DNA from: Epiperipatus broadwayi
Lineage: Eukaryota > Onychophora > Udeonychophora > Euonychophora > Peripatidae
NCBI GenBank assembly: GCA_028023455.1
Contig: JAQFVV010006271.1
Span: forward strand, 4,558,173-4,622,172
Direction of reading: 5' to 3'
Length of the DNA: 64,000 nucleotides
Every line of letters starts with the position of its first letter. Position 1 is the stretch's first letter. The notes below the pieces were generated by a model, which searched no databases, was not told the origin of the DNA, and saw only the letters and a list, made by a program, of their open reading frames with translations. A program made the position numbers and the translations under genes. This document shows, one piece after another, positions 47,901 through 61,626 of this stretch.

Positions 47901-49500
47901 GTTTACTTCTATTTCTATTAGAAATTTATATTATTTCTAACTCTTTAGAAAGTTTACTTCTATTTCTTTTTCTCACCCAATACATATTTATTTTATTTTA
48001 ATTAGTTTATTTGCACTTGTGATAATAATTTTTCTGGTTGTTGTTAAGGCAACCAAAATAAAAGCAACATATCCATTAATTTTCCAATATGATCTAAAAT
48101 ACTTTTCATATAATACAATTGTACATTCAGTTCTCTTAAGCTATGCCACGATTGTAATAATAACAATAATTGATCACTTATTAATTTAAAGAATAATTAT
48201 AATAATATTAATCTCAGGGTTCTTTGTTTCATGTAAGGAAATGTTCGGCAGTATTGTGTTGTCACATATGACTGGCATTCTGGTCGGCTATAGGAAACAT
48301 TTATTTTTACTTAAATTCAATGTGTCTTCATCTCTCATATCTACTGCTATATTATTTAAAGAGATGATAATTCTATTCAATAATGACGTATAATTTTGAA
48401 TAACACAGCCCTTTTTTTTTTTTTAGAATCTCAGTCAGAATAATAAAAAGACAAGGGTGCTTTTTGTGTCCTTCCATCATCCATGACAACACAATAATAT
48501 AACTAAGATTTATTACTTAGACAATTTAACTAAATGGGAATGGAATAATGTGCAACCAAAGTTAATGGTTTTGGAATAAATTCATTTTTTTTTTTTTATA
48601 CAAAGGTGAATGTTTAGTCTTAAGTTTTCAACTCCATAAATAATTATCATTAAACTAAAATATAATGACATATTCCGATCTGCTTAACTTTATTTATCTG
48701 GTATATTAAGTTTTTAAGAATTTGGAATGATTTCAGACTCAAGAAAAGGTTTTGCAAATATTGTGCAAACACTTATATTTAGCATATAAAAACAAAAAAA
48801 TGAATCTACAACAAATTTTAACAAGACTATAATTTATTATTATCACAAAAAAAAATATATATGAACATTTATTCAATAATCCCATAGTAATACAAAAATA
48901 TAAAATATAACTGACATTAATTTGTATACTCTTTTGGTTATGGACTAGAGGTTACTACTTCTCCTGTATGCAATCGCATGGATTGATTAACTAAAAATAC
49001 ATTTCATTACCAATACATTGTTTATTAAATTTTGGTAACCTTGTAGAAGCTTTTATTCAAAATTATTGACTAACTATTTTTTTTTTTTTTTTTTTTTTAA
49101 ATGATTAATCCCATCATATGCAATATGCAAAATATTAAATTGATTTCTAATACATTTACTTTATTTATGGTCTTTAATGGGATAACCTATTCTAATTATA
49201 GGCCAGTTATCAGAAGTTACACTTACCATCTTACATTTAACTTAATGCTAACTTAAGTTATGATCCAAATTTTATTCATACATATAATTTTAAATATGAG
49301 TATTATTTAATTACTAACCAGAATTAAATATTGCATTTGAATATTCCTTCAGTAAATAAGCATTTTAAATTACGCAATTTTAATTACTTTTTCCATTGAT
49401 TTACTTGTCAAATACTAGCAATATTTAGCAGCACAATACAGATATTGATCTTAGTTACTAACACACTATTTATACTAAAGTGGATCTTGAGGAACTAACA
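47881..49500 (-). repeat. 3' LTR (left copy)
   Basis: In minus orientation it starts TGTTAGTTCCTCAAG at 49500 and ends GGGTTAGAA at 47881. The outer end runs into a TA palindrome that hides any target duplication. Confidence 0.88.
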
Positions 49501-52397
49501 CCTCCAATATAACCTTTATCTTGCCCGAACTTTCAAAATTAAGCACAATAATCAACACCTTCCATGGTGGAGCTATCTTTATTTTCACATGAGGAATAAG
49601 GAATAACCACGAAGGTCTGTAAAGTAATCTACTACATTAAAATATTTTGGTGGTTTCTTGCCTCTTACTTGGGCATACAACGAACACACACCAAATACAA
49701 TCCTCTTCTGGGATTTAAATGAATGCAGCATACTAAATGCTAGATAAATTCTTGATCGTCCTATCTATGAGAATCGATCACTTGGGCTATAAACATACCC
49801 GAACATTATATTTAAAATCTTCCTCTCATGGAAAACAAAGCTTTTGGGGAGATTATTTTTCATCCCATGAAATAAGTACATTATAATTATTACCTATGCG
49901 AATATTAAGCATATACCAATGCTATATCTGGGCAGGATAAGTAAATACACTGATCATAATAAATTATGTTACCGGGTATACTGTGATCAACATCTGAAAT
50001 CAATGGACATCATAGAATAAAAGTATAATAATTTTAATTTTAATAAAGGAACATTCAAAAATAGTTGGTAGCATACTATCTTAAACTAAATAAAGTGGAT
50101 GTGTTATTTAAGAATAATTAGGAATAAATTCCTCAATTAATACAGTATAAATTCGTTTCAACTTTAACAAGAAATATTTTGTTATAGCATTTTTTTTTTT
50201 AGTTACTTCTGATAATTTTCAATATTTATTTTACCCCTTAAATATCTAAATATTTTTTTTTTTTTTACGTATCTAACATACAAAATTTCTCCCTACAATT
50301 GTATGTACTAATTAAAACATATTTTATAGATTTTTTTTTTTTCGTGTTAAATATCAACTTAACCTATAATAATTATATTAAAACATACCTTTGTTATTAC
50401 AAGGCTATTAAATATCACTTGACTATACAGACTTTAATCTATGTGATATAAAAAAAATACATATCATTTATAACTTAGTTTTAAACAATCATTAATTAAC
50501 AAGTGCATACTCTCTCATTAGAAAATGTTTTTCTGTTGAGCAATTGGTCCAGGTGAAGAGCTTTATCCAGTCGTATTTCACGAAGCAAGTTTAAAAACAA
50601 TAAACGCATGGTATTATTTCCTTTAAATAAAAGTTTTCTCTTATTTTGTGCGTTTAATAAATTAGGTAAAAAAACATATAGCAGAATTGAAGATTAATTC
50701 TTACTTGAATTAAACTACTACAATTTTGGGATCCAAGAAAATAAAATATACATATTCTAACATAACAAACAGTTGACGATAGACAATAAACATACGCAAT
50801 ATTTTTTTTATTGACGATACGTATACTTATTAGCTAGCTTACTTATGGATGAAAATGCGCAATTTTCCGAGAGATTATTATGATAATAACTGCAGTCAAT
50901 TTACGTGTACATGAAGTTTTAATAATTCCAACTGATGTATAATATAATATATCATTTATTTTTATCATTAAGTCACTAAGATATTTGGTTTTGTTCATAT
51001 TTTAGGAATTATAAATTTTTTTTAACGGTAACTTCTCCGTAAGAATGCCCCTATATAACTTTTCCTATATTTACTCTGAGAAAGTTTATATTTTTTTTTC
51101 AAATATACAGGTGCATAATTTAATCTTATTTATCATTATTATTATTTCCAGACAATTCTTGGTGAATAAAACATATTTTAACGTATGTAACTACATTACT
51201 TGTAAAGGCAGACAATATTGAGAAAGAGCGTGAAAATGTTTCTAGTTGATTTTCCTTGGTTTCAAAATATTTCTTTCAATTATTTTTTTTTCTTTCTATA
51301 CCAAGAAAATATCAATAAATGACATAAAGTTAATAAATAATTATTTCTCACTTGGAAATCATTTTTCTTCCTTAATTTAGATATAATAGAATTTTTCGTG
51401 ACTCTTTTAGTTAATTCTGTCATTTTTGAACTTTAGCGCGAGACAATAAATTTTTAAGTATAAAAGGTCTTTAAATAGGTAGATGGCAAAGAAAATCAGG
51501 ATATCTTATCAAAAAATTTTAGCCACACATTATATTATTAAAATTTTACTTTGATTACATTTATTTCTGCAAAATAAAATGAAAAAATTGAGTTACCAAA
51601 TTTCAGCACTGTTCCTTCCTTGAAAACTAAAAGCAGACTATATTTTTCCAAAAAAAATGATCTTGATTATGAAATTGGTTGTTTCGTTTTGTTGTTGTTG
51701 TTTTTTTTTTTACTTTAGCGACCTATTCCAAAAAAATAATCATTTGATTATAACATAAACAAAAGAAAGGAAAAACCTATTACAATCATATAGTTTTAGT
51801 ATTATTTACCTGGATTACAAAGTAATTTGACAATATAAAAAATAATAAATACATTAAATTAACAATCAGTGATGTATAATTCTTTAAACATTACATTTTT
51901 TTTACAAAAAGAAATTACCAGAAGTTATTGTGCTTTATGATTAGACACTCACCCACTCTCCCCTCTACCCATCCAAAATCAATTACTGTTTAGCTTTTAT
52001 ACCATATTAATTTGCTCTAATTATTAATATCTCAATTAAATTATTCATGTTCTCTCTTTAAAAATGACATTGAGTTATTAAATCTATTAGTTATTCACCC
52101 AAAACATGTCAAAGTGAGTGAATAGCATACTTTATTAATCAATTATTACTATTGTTATTTTATCTTTTTATTTCTTTAAAGAATAGCATTGTTTTCCTGC
52201 AGAAATAATGCCAAGTAAATCAAATGTCAATAACACTAGGTTACAATTCTCCCACCATTATAATAAATAAAAAATAAAATAATATATGCATTTTTTAACA
52301 CTTCTTATGGTATTACTAAGTTTATATCCTACTTTTTTCTTATGTCAATAAATACAGTTTAAAGGATTTAATTTTGCTTGGGATAGGGTAGTAAGTT
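49501..52397 (-). other. Noncoding interior of the minus-strand LTR element
   Basis: About 2.9 kb between the integrase stop and the 3' LTR without any supported ORF. It could be a remnant of extra 3' sequence (such as an env-like gene or long 3' UTR) too decayed to recognise. The bases next to the LTR read GGTTATATTGGAGG on the minus strand, a weak polypurine tract. Confidence 0.55.
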
Positions 52398-52680
52398 TCA
52401 GGCATTATAGGTACCTCTTGTTCCATCAGGGGTTGAGACTAAAAAGGCATTCTCACCCACTTGTTTCACAATTTCATAGGGGCCTTCATAAAAATACATG
52501 AATTTTCTAAACATATGTTTCTGGAGATTACTCACATGGGAAGTTCTAATTAAAACAAAATCATGGACTTTAAAAGGATGTGGACTGGTTTTGGAATAAT
52601 GAGTGCGTTTATCACCCATCTTTTTAAGGTTAATTCTGGCCAGTGCTTGGTCATGTTCTACATTATGCTGTTCCCCATAT
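52398..52680 (-). pseudogene. Integrase C-terminal fragment (Gypsy-type)
   Basis: The minus frame from about 52678 reads EQHNVEHDQALARINLKKMG, then the open frame MGDKRTHYSKTSPHPFKVHD, VLIRTSHVSN, and KFMYFYEGPYEIVKQVGENA, ending GTRGTYNA. This is the SH3-like C-terminal domain of Gypsy integrases, which follows the catalytic core and ends in a (Y/F)EGPY-I motif. An upstream piece in another frame (RGPIFKHMG) is probably also integrase. The zinc-binding and DDE core domains are missing, so no integration activity is possible. Confidence 0.75.
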
Positions 52681-52728
52681 GTTTAAAGATAGGGCCCCGA
52701 AGTGAGGAACGTTCCTGCGAGGTCCTTT

Positions 52729-53490
52729 TTAATTTAATGCCCCGCTACTTTTACTACCTTTTATATTTTTCTTTGGTATTTTTGGGATACCACTAGTAGA
52801 AGGCTGATTCTCATTCAAAATTCTACTCTTAACTGTTGGCCTACTGAGGTGGCTATTCTGTCTACCATAGGGATTCGTCCTATAATATCCTTTTTCTCTA
52901 ACTAACTTCCTCCTTCCCATATGTGACCTATCTGCAAAATTGATATTACTCACCATCGGATGGGTGTCTCTATTTACCCTAATTCTATTATCAATATTCC
53001 TATAGCTGGTCTCTAACGAATCTAAAATTTCTACTACCTCTTCTATGGTATGTCTGTCAGCAGCAATCAAGATCTGTTCTATATGCCTCGGCAGATTATG
53101 GTGAATTATTCACACAATTTGTGTCTCAGATAAGGGATACGCTGTCAAGGTTTTCAATTTGATGGCCTGACTCCTGAAAAACTGAGTATAACTACCCTTA
53201 TTTACATGATATTTTTCCTAAGATATCTGATATCTCAGGTTATCTTGGCGGTCATTCCCCCAAAAACTGGCTAACATAAGATATTTGAAATCTCCATATG
53301 TTTCTGGTTTAATAAATAATGATTGCCACCAGTCTTTAGATGCTGCACACAAATGGTTAGCGGCAATAGCAATCTTTTCTATCTCAGATAAATGACATAA
53401 GGTGAATAACTCCTCCAGATTCTGGAGATACTCGTGTGGATTCTCCAGATATTCACCTCTAAAAAATTTTATTTTAAAGAATTTTAAGGC
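52729..53490 (-). pseudogene. Gag capsid and basic C-terminal region
   Basis: On the minus strand from 53460: RGEYLENPHEYLQNLEELFT, AIAANHLCAASKDWWQSLF, then FWGNDRQDNLRYQIS followed by a stop. This is the Ty3/Gypsy Gag capsid, all-helical, with the conserved W-W and F-W positions. A second stop near 53110 precedes the open frame at 53070-52729. That frame has TIEEVVEILDSLETSYRNID, then an Arg/Lys/Ser-rich tail (GRRKLVREKGYYRTNPYGRQ) suited to RNA binding, without a CCHC knuckle. It is preceded by the coiled-coil N-terminal part. Confidence 0.72.
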
Positions 53491-54893
53491 CTAGGAGCTA
53501 TTACTTTCTGGCTCTAGCATGACTTTACTTCTAGCCTCATTTAATGGATCGTATATTGATTCTACTGGATTAATTACCGTATGTAACTCAGATATTACTT
53601 GGTTATTATGACCACTATTTGTTTCCTTTACTTGAGTTTCAGATAAACCTTTACTTTGAACAACTTTTTTACTTTTTGTAAAATTATCCCTATTATAGTC
53701 TATAGCTTGCATTCGACTCTCTAATTCTAACTTATAGTTCTGCCATTCACAGTCTATTCTCTTTGAACTATCTTTTAGGCCTATATTTAAGTGTTTAATC
53801 TGTTGTTCCAATTGGTTAATAGTTTCATCTTTATCTATCCCGAATTTATCTTCTAACCTTTGATAGTCTTTACTCTCACACTGAGTCATTAATTCCCCTA
53901 TTTCATCTTGGAGATTATTATGTAATAGCTGTGCATTACTCTTTATTATATCATTAAAATTTTCTACTCTTCCCATAACTTGACTTAGCTCACTTGCTAG
54001 ATTTTGATTAATCTCACATTGGGTCAACTCTTGAGTTTCTAGTTTAGCTATTAATCTGGTAATCTGGCTCCGACATCCTTTCACTACATTATCATGTGCT
54101 AGAGTTATATTTTTAACTTCCTCTTTCAAATTACTAACTTCACTTCTAGCACTGTCTAATTCTCCCTTAATAGATTCAACTCTATCCTGAACTTCTCTTT
54201 GAAATACTACTGTTTCCTTTTGATAATTTCTTATTTCCTGTACTTCATTGTTTAATACAATATATTGACTTTTAAAGTCCTGCTGAATAGCCTCAATCAT
54301 ATTTTCTGCCCTTTCAGAATTTGTTTCGATCTCTTTCCTTATTCTTATTTCCAGCTTTTCAGAGGCCAATTTTGATTCTTCTACATGATTTCTCAAATCT
54401 TCCCTTAAGTCCTTTATCTCCTGTACTTGATTTTGAGATGTCTCTTTGATCTCCTGCATTTGATTCTCTAATTTAATATTTAAATTTTGTATCTGACTTT
54501 TTAATTCACTATTTGATTGTTCTAATTTACTATTTGAGTTTTGGATCTGACTTTTTAATTCACTATTTGATTGTTCTAATTTATTATTTGAGTTTTGGAT
54601 CTGACTTTTTAATTCACTTTTTAATTCACTATTTGAGTTTTGTATCTGACTTTTCAATTCACTATTTGATTTTTCTAATTTTTTCAATCCAATGTATTTC
54701 TCATTAATTGATCTGGCTCATTTTCATGTTTTCCCTTTATTATTGTGGCTTCTTCTGGGTTAGCTATATCCAAATCTTCCCCTTCCTCTTTTAATTGTAC
54801 ATTAAAATATGGAGTCTGTGTATCAGGGGATTGTAACTCTTGGGATCCTCCCAAATCCTCAGAAATACTATGATTATCTTTGTTTTCACTCAT
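53491..54893 (-). pseudogene. Gag N-terminal coiled-coil region
   Basis: Start codon at 54893 (MSENKDNHSISEDLGGSQEL), an acidic leader of 69 residues, then a frame change near 54687 into a 398-residue open frame. That frame begins with 18-residue repeats of the type NSELKSQIQNSNSKLEQ (54-nt DNA repeats, about 54480-54680) and continues as one long coiled coil to about residue 330, ending with a serine-rich linker. A very long coiled coil ahead of the capsid is unusual for Gypsy Gag and is shared in style with 19263-20198 and 63151-63708. One or two indels break it. Confidence 0.72.
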
Positions 54894-55460
54894 ATTAAAA
54901 TTCTAACTCTTTTAGTATTTAACAGTACTGAAATATTAGCAATGAACTATTAATAAATTTATCGATAAGAAATTATTGACAAGACATCCTGCCTCCATGC
55001 CTCTCCTACCAAAAACAATCTACACCAAAAACTATGCTCTGACATTTAATATCCCTAAAGCTCCAACATTAACTACTAAATATGCTTTTTTTTTTTTTTT
55101 CACATGCTTCTTAGTCCATATAAATATCATTAGATATTATGTAATATAGCATAAGTGCCAATCACAAGACCAGACAAACAGATCATCATAAATGATAAAA
55201 TCATTACAGTGTTTTATGGAATTGCCTACAGACCACAACATCCTAAACTGACAACTTAATTATTTATTTTTCAGTGGTAAAAGATTAGATCATATAATAG
55301 ATATTCACATAATATCTTATGGCTAAAACAATTCATTATTGGCAAATATTTTTAATCAATGAATAACTAATCCATTCAAGTGCAAACAATATTAATATTG
55401 ACTTCTAGAAAAGTTTACTAAATTCCTCGTGGCCAGCTATAGCCATCGAAGGCCCCTGTA
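54894..55460 (-). other. Leader of the minus-strand LTR element
   Basis: About 570 bp of untranslated sequence between primer-binding site and gag start, where packaging signals would lie. No ORF. Confidence 0.6.
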
Positions 55461-55472
55461 GTTGGGCGGCCA
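55451..55472 (-). other. Putative primer-binding site
   Basis: On the minus strand TGGCCGCCCAACTACAGGGG follows the LTR end (GTTAGAAA) directly. Its make-up recalls TGGCGCCCAAC-type tRNA sites, but with an extra base; the tRNA is not assigned. Confidence 0.65.
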
Positions 55473-55473
55473 T

Positions 55474-57093
55474 TTCTAACCCAGTATTATAGTTAGTTTA
55501 TTATATTTCTATTAGAAATTTATTTTATTTCTAACTCTTTAGAAAGTTTACTTCTATTTCTTTTTCTCACCCAATATATATTTATTTTATTTTAATTAGT
55601 TTATTTGCACTTGTGATAATAATTTTTCTGGTTGTTGTTAAGGCACCCAAAATAAAAGCAACATATCCATTAATTTTCCAATATGATCTAAAATACTTTT
55701 CATATAATACAATTGTACATTCAATTCTCTTAAGCTATGCCACGATTGTAATAATAACAATAATTGATCACTTATTAATTTAAAGAATAATTATAATAAT
55801 ATTAATCTCAGGGTTCTTTGTTTCATGTAATGCTCGGCAGTATTGTGTTGTCACATATGACTGGCATTCTGGTCGGCTATAGGAAACATTTATTTTTACT
55901 TAAATTCAATGTGTCTTCATCTCTCATATCTACTGCTATATTATTTAAAGAGATGATAATTCTATTCAATAATGACGTATAATTTTGAATAACACAGCCC
56001 TTTTTTTTTTTTTAGAATCTCAGTCAGAATAATAAAAAGACAAGGGTGCTTTTTATGTCCTTCTATCATCCATGACAACACAATAATATAACTAAGATTT
56101 ATTACTTAGACAATTTAACTAAATAAGAATGGAATAATGTGCAACCAAAGTTAATGGTTTGGGAATAAATTCTTTTTTTTTTTCTACAAAGGTGGATGTT
56201 TAGTCTTAAGTTTTCAACTCCATAAATAATTATCATTAAACTAAAATATAATGACATATTTCGATATGCTTAACTTTATTTATCTGGTATATTAAGTTTT
56301 TAAGAATTTGGAATGATTTCGGACTCAAGAAAAGGTTTTGCAAATATTGTGCAAACACTTATATTTAGCATATAAAAACAAAAAAAATGAATCTACAACA
56401 AATTTTAACAAGACTATAATTTATTATTATCACAAAAAAAAAAAATATATGAACATTTATTCAATAATCCCATAGTAATACAAAAATATAAAATATAACT
56501 GACATTAATCTGTATACTCTTTTGGTTATGGACTAGAGCTTACTACTTCTCCTGTATGCAATCGCATGGATTGATTAACTAAAAATACATTTCATTACCA
56601 ATACATTGTTTATTAAATTTTGGTAACCTCGTAGAAGCTTTTATTCAAAATTATTGACTAACTATTTTTTTTTTGTTTTTGTTTTTTTTTAAATGATTAA
56701 TCCCATCATATGCAATACGCAAAATATTAAATTGATTTCTAATACATTTACTTTATTTATGGTCTTTAATGGGATAACCTATTCTAATTATAGGCCATTT
56801 ATCAGAAGTTACACTTACCATCTTACATTTAACTTAATGCTAACTTAAGTTATGATCCAAATTTTATTCATACGTATAATTTTAAATATGAGTATTATTT
56901 AATTACTAGCCAGAATTAAATATTGCATTTGAATATTCCTTCAGTAAATAAGCGTTTTAAATTACGCAATTTTAATTACTTTCTCCATTGATTTACTTGT
57001 CAAATACTAGCAATATTTAGCAGCACAATACAGATATTGATCTTAGTTACTAACGCACTATTTATACTAAAGTGGATCTTGAGAAACTACTCA
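55474..57093 (-). repeat. 5' LTR (right copy)
   Basis: In minus orientation it starts TGAGTAGTTTCTCAAG at 57093 and ends GGGTTAGAA at 55474. Compared with the left copy there are scattered single-base changes and small indels in A/T runs, with the same total length. Confidence 0.88.
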
Positions 57094-60000
57094 CAGACAA
57101 CCACTAAAGACCTCAAATGCAAATGGATAAGAATTCTTTAAATATATAAGATTTAAGATGATGGTAGATGATGTGCAGTAAATATAAAATAAAATGCAGC
57201 TTTTAAAATAATATTAATTAAAATATTCTTCTTAAGTGCTAATATTGTTATCTAATATTGCATAATCCTTAATCTGAAAGATATACTGATAATTTTTTAA
57301 AAAATAAACTTTTAACTAAGTATTTAATTATGTATCTGCTATAATGCAATTATCTGTATTTATGATTCAATATGAGAATCATTTACTTTAACATAGCTTT
57401 TTGGTTTTTAAGACAATATCAACTATATTTAATTAACTTGGAATATACTTGTAAATTTCTGAATTGAAGATTCATTAACTTTAAAATTTAAGACCTTGTG
57501 AACTTGGAACCCAAGACAATAATATATTTTCATATAACAGTAAAACAAACAAACAAAACTTTTGAAATAATAATAATTTGATTTATTAATAATGAGAAGA
57601 AATGTTTATAAATATAGTGGAATACAAACAGTGCCAATACCGCTCTAAGATTTTATATAATTATTTGGACTAATTAATAACATTATTGAGTCATCTACTA
57701 ATCAGAATAACACACAGAACTATGTTTATATTGAAAACCCTAAGCTTAATTTTATATTCCTCAACTTAACAAACGCTAAGTTGGAGTAAGCATATTCAAC
57801 AATACTTTTTAAAAATATCATCACTAGTTACACGGATATAACTAATATCACAGGTAGATATATCTTTAAATCAGATTAAGCTAATACTAAAATTAAACTA
57901 ACTTAAGTGTATGGGACAGTCATTCATCAGAGATCAGCTATACTTTTTTTAAATAACTTTAGTACACATAAAATTATTCCCTCAATGTTTTAAAGATAAT
58001 GATATAAAAGACTTACAAATCCAGCGGCAAAATTCTGGATGAAAATATTAAATTAATATGTGTGAATTGCCACTTATACCATATGCATATTTAATATACT
58101 TTAAAATAAATATAACTTATTGTTGATTAGCTTGTGTGTGATAAAACTATCATAGCAACACAATTCAAACATTGATATACCTATGAGCCTTAAATTAGCT
58201 ACAACTACCTGAAGAAATACATTTCCTCAAACAAGCATATCTTGTCATCACAAATCTAAAACAAATGCAACATCACCTACTATGGTGCAATTAGAATTAA
58301 GTCATCATGAATGATAGACAAAAATATAAAGATACTAGGCTCCTCAGAGCTGGAAAAAATAAGGTGGCTTCCAAAAATACCTAACTTCGAGGCAAAAATG
58401 ACGATGTCTGGAATTTATATTCAGTACATCTGGGAACAGGAACACCCACCAGAAAAGCACAATCCTATCATGGGATTTTCAATGCTTATAAATGTAATCA
58501 TCATCACTGAAAAATACAATACAATACCCTCTTTTTGGGGATAAGCACTATCAAATCATGGAAATACAATACAATAAGGATGGAGGATTTTCTTGACTCC
58601 ATAAGGCATAATCAAAAATTATAAACTAAGCCTAACTCTTGAGGCTAACAAATTCTAACTAATAGCAAGATATATACTTCACTTAAACTAACTAAGTTAT
58701 TTCCAAGAAATTTATAAAATACAAAACGTATATCCAATATTCAAACCAACAAAGCAAACTATGTGTGAACTGACTACTGTAAAAAATACTTTAAACTTAA
58801 ATGCATATAAAATTCTAGGCAAGGCACAATGCACACATAACAAAATATTAAATGCTAAAAATATAGTAACTAGTGGACTTTTAAAATGGTAAATTAAATG
58901 CAAGAATATTTACTTCTCGGTGAATATAAAATATTTGTAATTATTCTTAATATAACATTCATAAAACAAATGAATGGATATTCTCTGATAAACTTCTTTA
59001 GTAAATTTAAAATAAAATTGAGTAAAACATCCCATTTTCATGAAAATAAGACTGTGATATTTAAATCTCTATAATAAAATTATAAATAGAAACTAGCTAG
59101 TCTAATGCTTGATAAATAAACTAAATCTACTTAAGAATGGTAAAAAAACATTTGCTCATTCAAATAAACCTATTTCGTTTTAAAATTATAACCCTAGTTT
59201 ACCTGTATATTTATGCAAAAAGTGTTACATAAAAATTTAATAGCATAAATATTTTTATGGTTTCATTTTTTTTAACCAATAAAACAAACAATAAAAAAAA
59301 TAATACATTAACTTAAGTTCATATTTCGGCTCCATGATGATTTTTCCATTTCATAATGTGTAGACAATTTATCCAGGTTTAGAGATCTATTTAAATTTGA
59401 AGCTTCAACTAATACATTTATATACATAGCAATCATTTCCAAATGAAAATGTTCAGTAGTTCTTTATATAAACACATTCACTTTCTTTGATCTTTAAAGA
59501 TAATTTTAAATATTAAAATAATAAAACATCATAAGCATAAACATAAGTTGGCACTGGAAAATAAATTATTCAACTGAGTAGTATAAGTATAATAAGCATA
59601 AGTGTAAGTAAATTAAAACCAGCATTGAAAGCAATAAATTCTTCAGCTGAGTACATGTTTTTTTTAAATTTATAATTCTAGGTTCAAACGCGGAATAATT
59701 ATAATATATCTATTTAGTTAACTTTCACTGTTCTTTTTTAGATAAATGCATTTTTTTTAAAAAATAGAGCTATTTTTTTTTAAAACGTTTCTTAATATTT
59801 AAAAATGTATTTCTTTTTTTAAACAAATTTCCTTTTATTTATTTTTAAAACATAATAGTAGACTCTGTTTATAATTAAAGATGCTCCTTGTTTTATGAAC
59901 TAAGATCAATGGTCATAAAGTTACTTATAAGTACTAGCAATTATAACCAAACATTATGCATTTGATAGTGACACGTTTATTAATAATATTTTTTAAATTA

Positions 60001-61572
60001 TTTTAAAGTTTTACTTCTAAACAAATTCTTTTCATACTATTGGCGTAAACGAGAATTAGTATTTTAAAATACATATTGTTTACAGAAACATTATTCTGTT
60101 AAGAGCATATTTAAATGTATATATCATCTATTAAGTAATAAAGTATTAAATTTAATGTCACTCCTAATTTATAAAGACGCTAACGCATTTCCACTTTAAT
60201 ATTTTAAAATGTTTGAATGTTTTTTTTTTTTTTTAATTTCTTCTTCACGTGTATTTTTAATTTGATAGGAGATATACTATAATTTAGTGCAATAAAGTCT
60301 TTAGCCATAACAATACTTAATAATTTAAGTTTTACTTCTAAATAAAGAAAAGTGAATAGATCAAAAGCAAATGAAATATGAGATGCTTATTTTCTTCAAA
60401 CATTTTACTGTAAATTTTAATGCTTCAACTGGAATGAAAAACTGTCAGGAAAACGGATTACCTTTTCTTCTCAACCCACTGTCATTACTGGATGATTTAA
60501 AATAATTGTTTTAAAAACATACTTTTATTTTTTTAGAAGATATAAAGTTTTAAAATTACTTTTATTAAAGAACTTTTAAGATTCAGCTACACATATATTT
60601 TAAAACAGATCAGCAACTGAATAACCCTTTAGATCTTCGTTTATCTCACAATTTTTCACTCACCTACAGTTTAATTAAAAACCAATAAAAACTATTTTTT
60701 ATTAAATTTTAATATTCCAACAAACCAGCTGTAAAATCGATCTAATGACATACATAATCAATATAATCTTCCCATACCACGTGACCTTCAGCTGGAAAAT
60801 CAAAATTTTTTTATTAACAAATATTGTTCAATAATTTTGTTTTAAATGATATTTTATCCAAGCCATAGTAATAAATATAAAATTTAAGGTTATAGTCTTT
60901 ATTAAACCCATAAATATTTTATTGAAATAATTTTATCCACACATTTGTTTTATTTACTTGTTTTAAGTAATATTGGAATTAAATTATTTTTTTTATGTTT
61001 CCATGTCAATGCATGCACATTCTCACATATGAATGCATGTTAATTGTTTAAAAGTTATTTTTAAAACTACAACAATAGAATGATAATGAATATCTAATCT
61101 AAATATTTTTATAACTGAATGTTAAGCTACAAAACTAATAACAAATATTTTTTTATTTTTTTAATAAAAACTTATATATCTTTTTTTTAAATTTATTACT
61201 TAATTATTCTGACTTATTTATAATATCTAATTATTATTCTTTAGACATTAAAATGGATTACACAATAATACATTTAATATTACTTACAAACTGACAACTA
61301 TTTCTGATATCTTTCTTTTTCAAAATTCAAATTATTATTTAGCATCTCTTACTAACCTAGCTCAAATATTTTTTTTAAAATACTTAGACATAATTCCATA
61401 ATACAATAATGATTACAATCAATACAATATTATCCTATTTTAGTCATTAACTAATTTAATTTTCATTTTTTATCATTATTATTTTTTTTAAAAATCAGAC
61501 AATTTCAAACCAAAAGGTTAAGCTAAGATAACCTTTGGCTCCTTTTGGAACTAAGTGAAACTTCAGTTAGGT

Positions 61573-61626
<54 letters not shown>

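Larger units (their letters stand above)
47881..57093 (-). mobile_element. LTR retrotransposon, Gypsy-type, internally deleted
   Basis: Two direct LTRs of 1,620 bp each (47881-49500 and 55474-57093), highly similar by eye, flank a 5.97-kb interior. In minus orientation the order is 5' LTR (right), primer-binding site, leader, gag, a short integrase C-terminal piece, a 2.9-kb noncoding stretch, a GGAGG purine stretch, 3' LTR (left). Protease, reverse transcriptase, RNase H and the integrase core are absent. High LTR similarity suggests a recent insertion, so it was probably mobilised by proteins from another copy. Assignment to Gypsy rests on the integrase tail and capsid style. Confidence 0.88.

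Noticed and set aside
54513-54707. Plus-strand ORF of repeated Tyr-Leu-Ser-Phe segments
   Set aside because: Antisense of the 54-nt repeats in the minus-strand gag.
58311-58544. 77-residue ORF as a gene
   Set aside because: No recognisable domain, no splice or poly(A) context, and length within chance for a less AT-rich patch.
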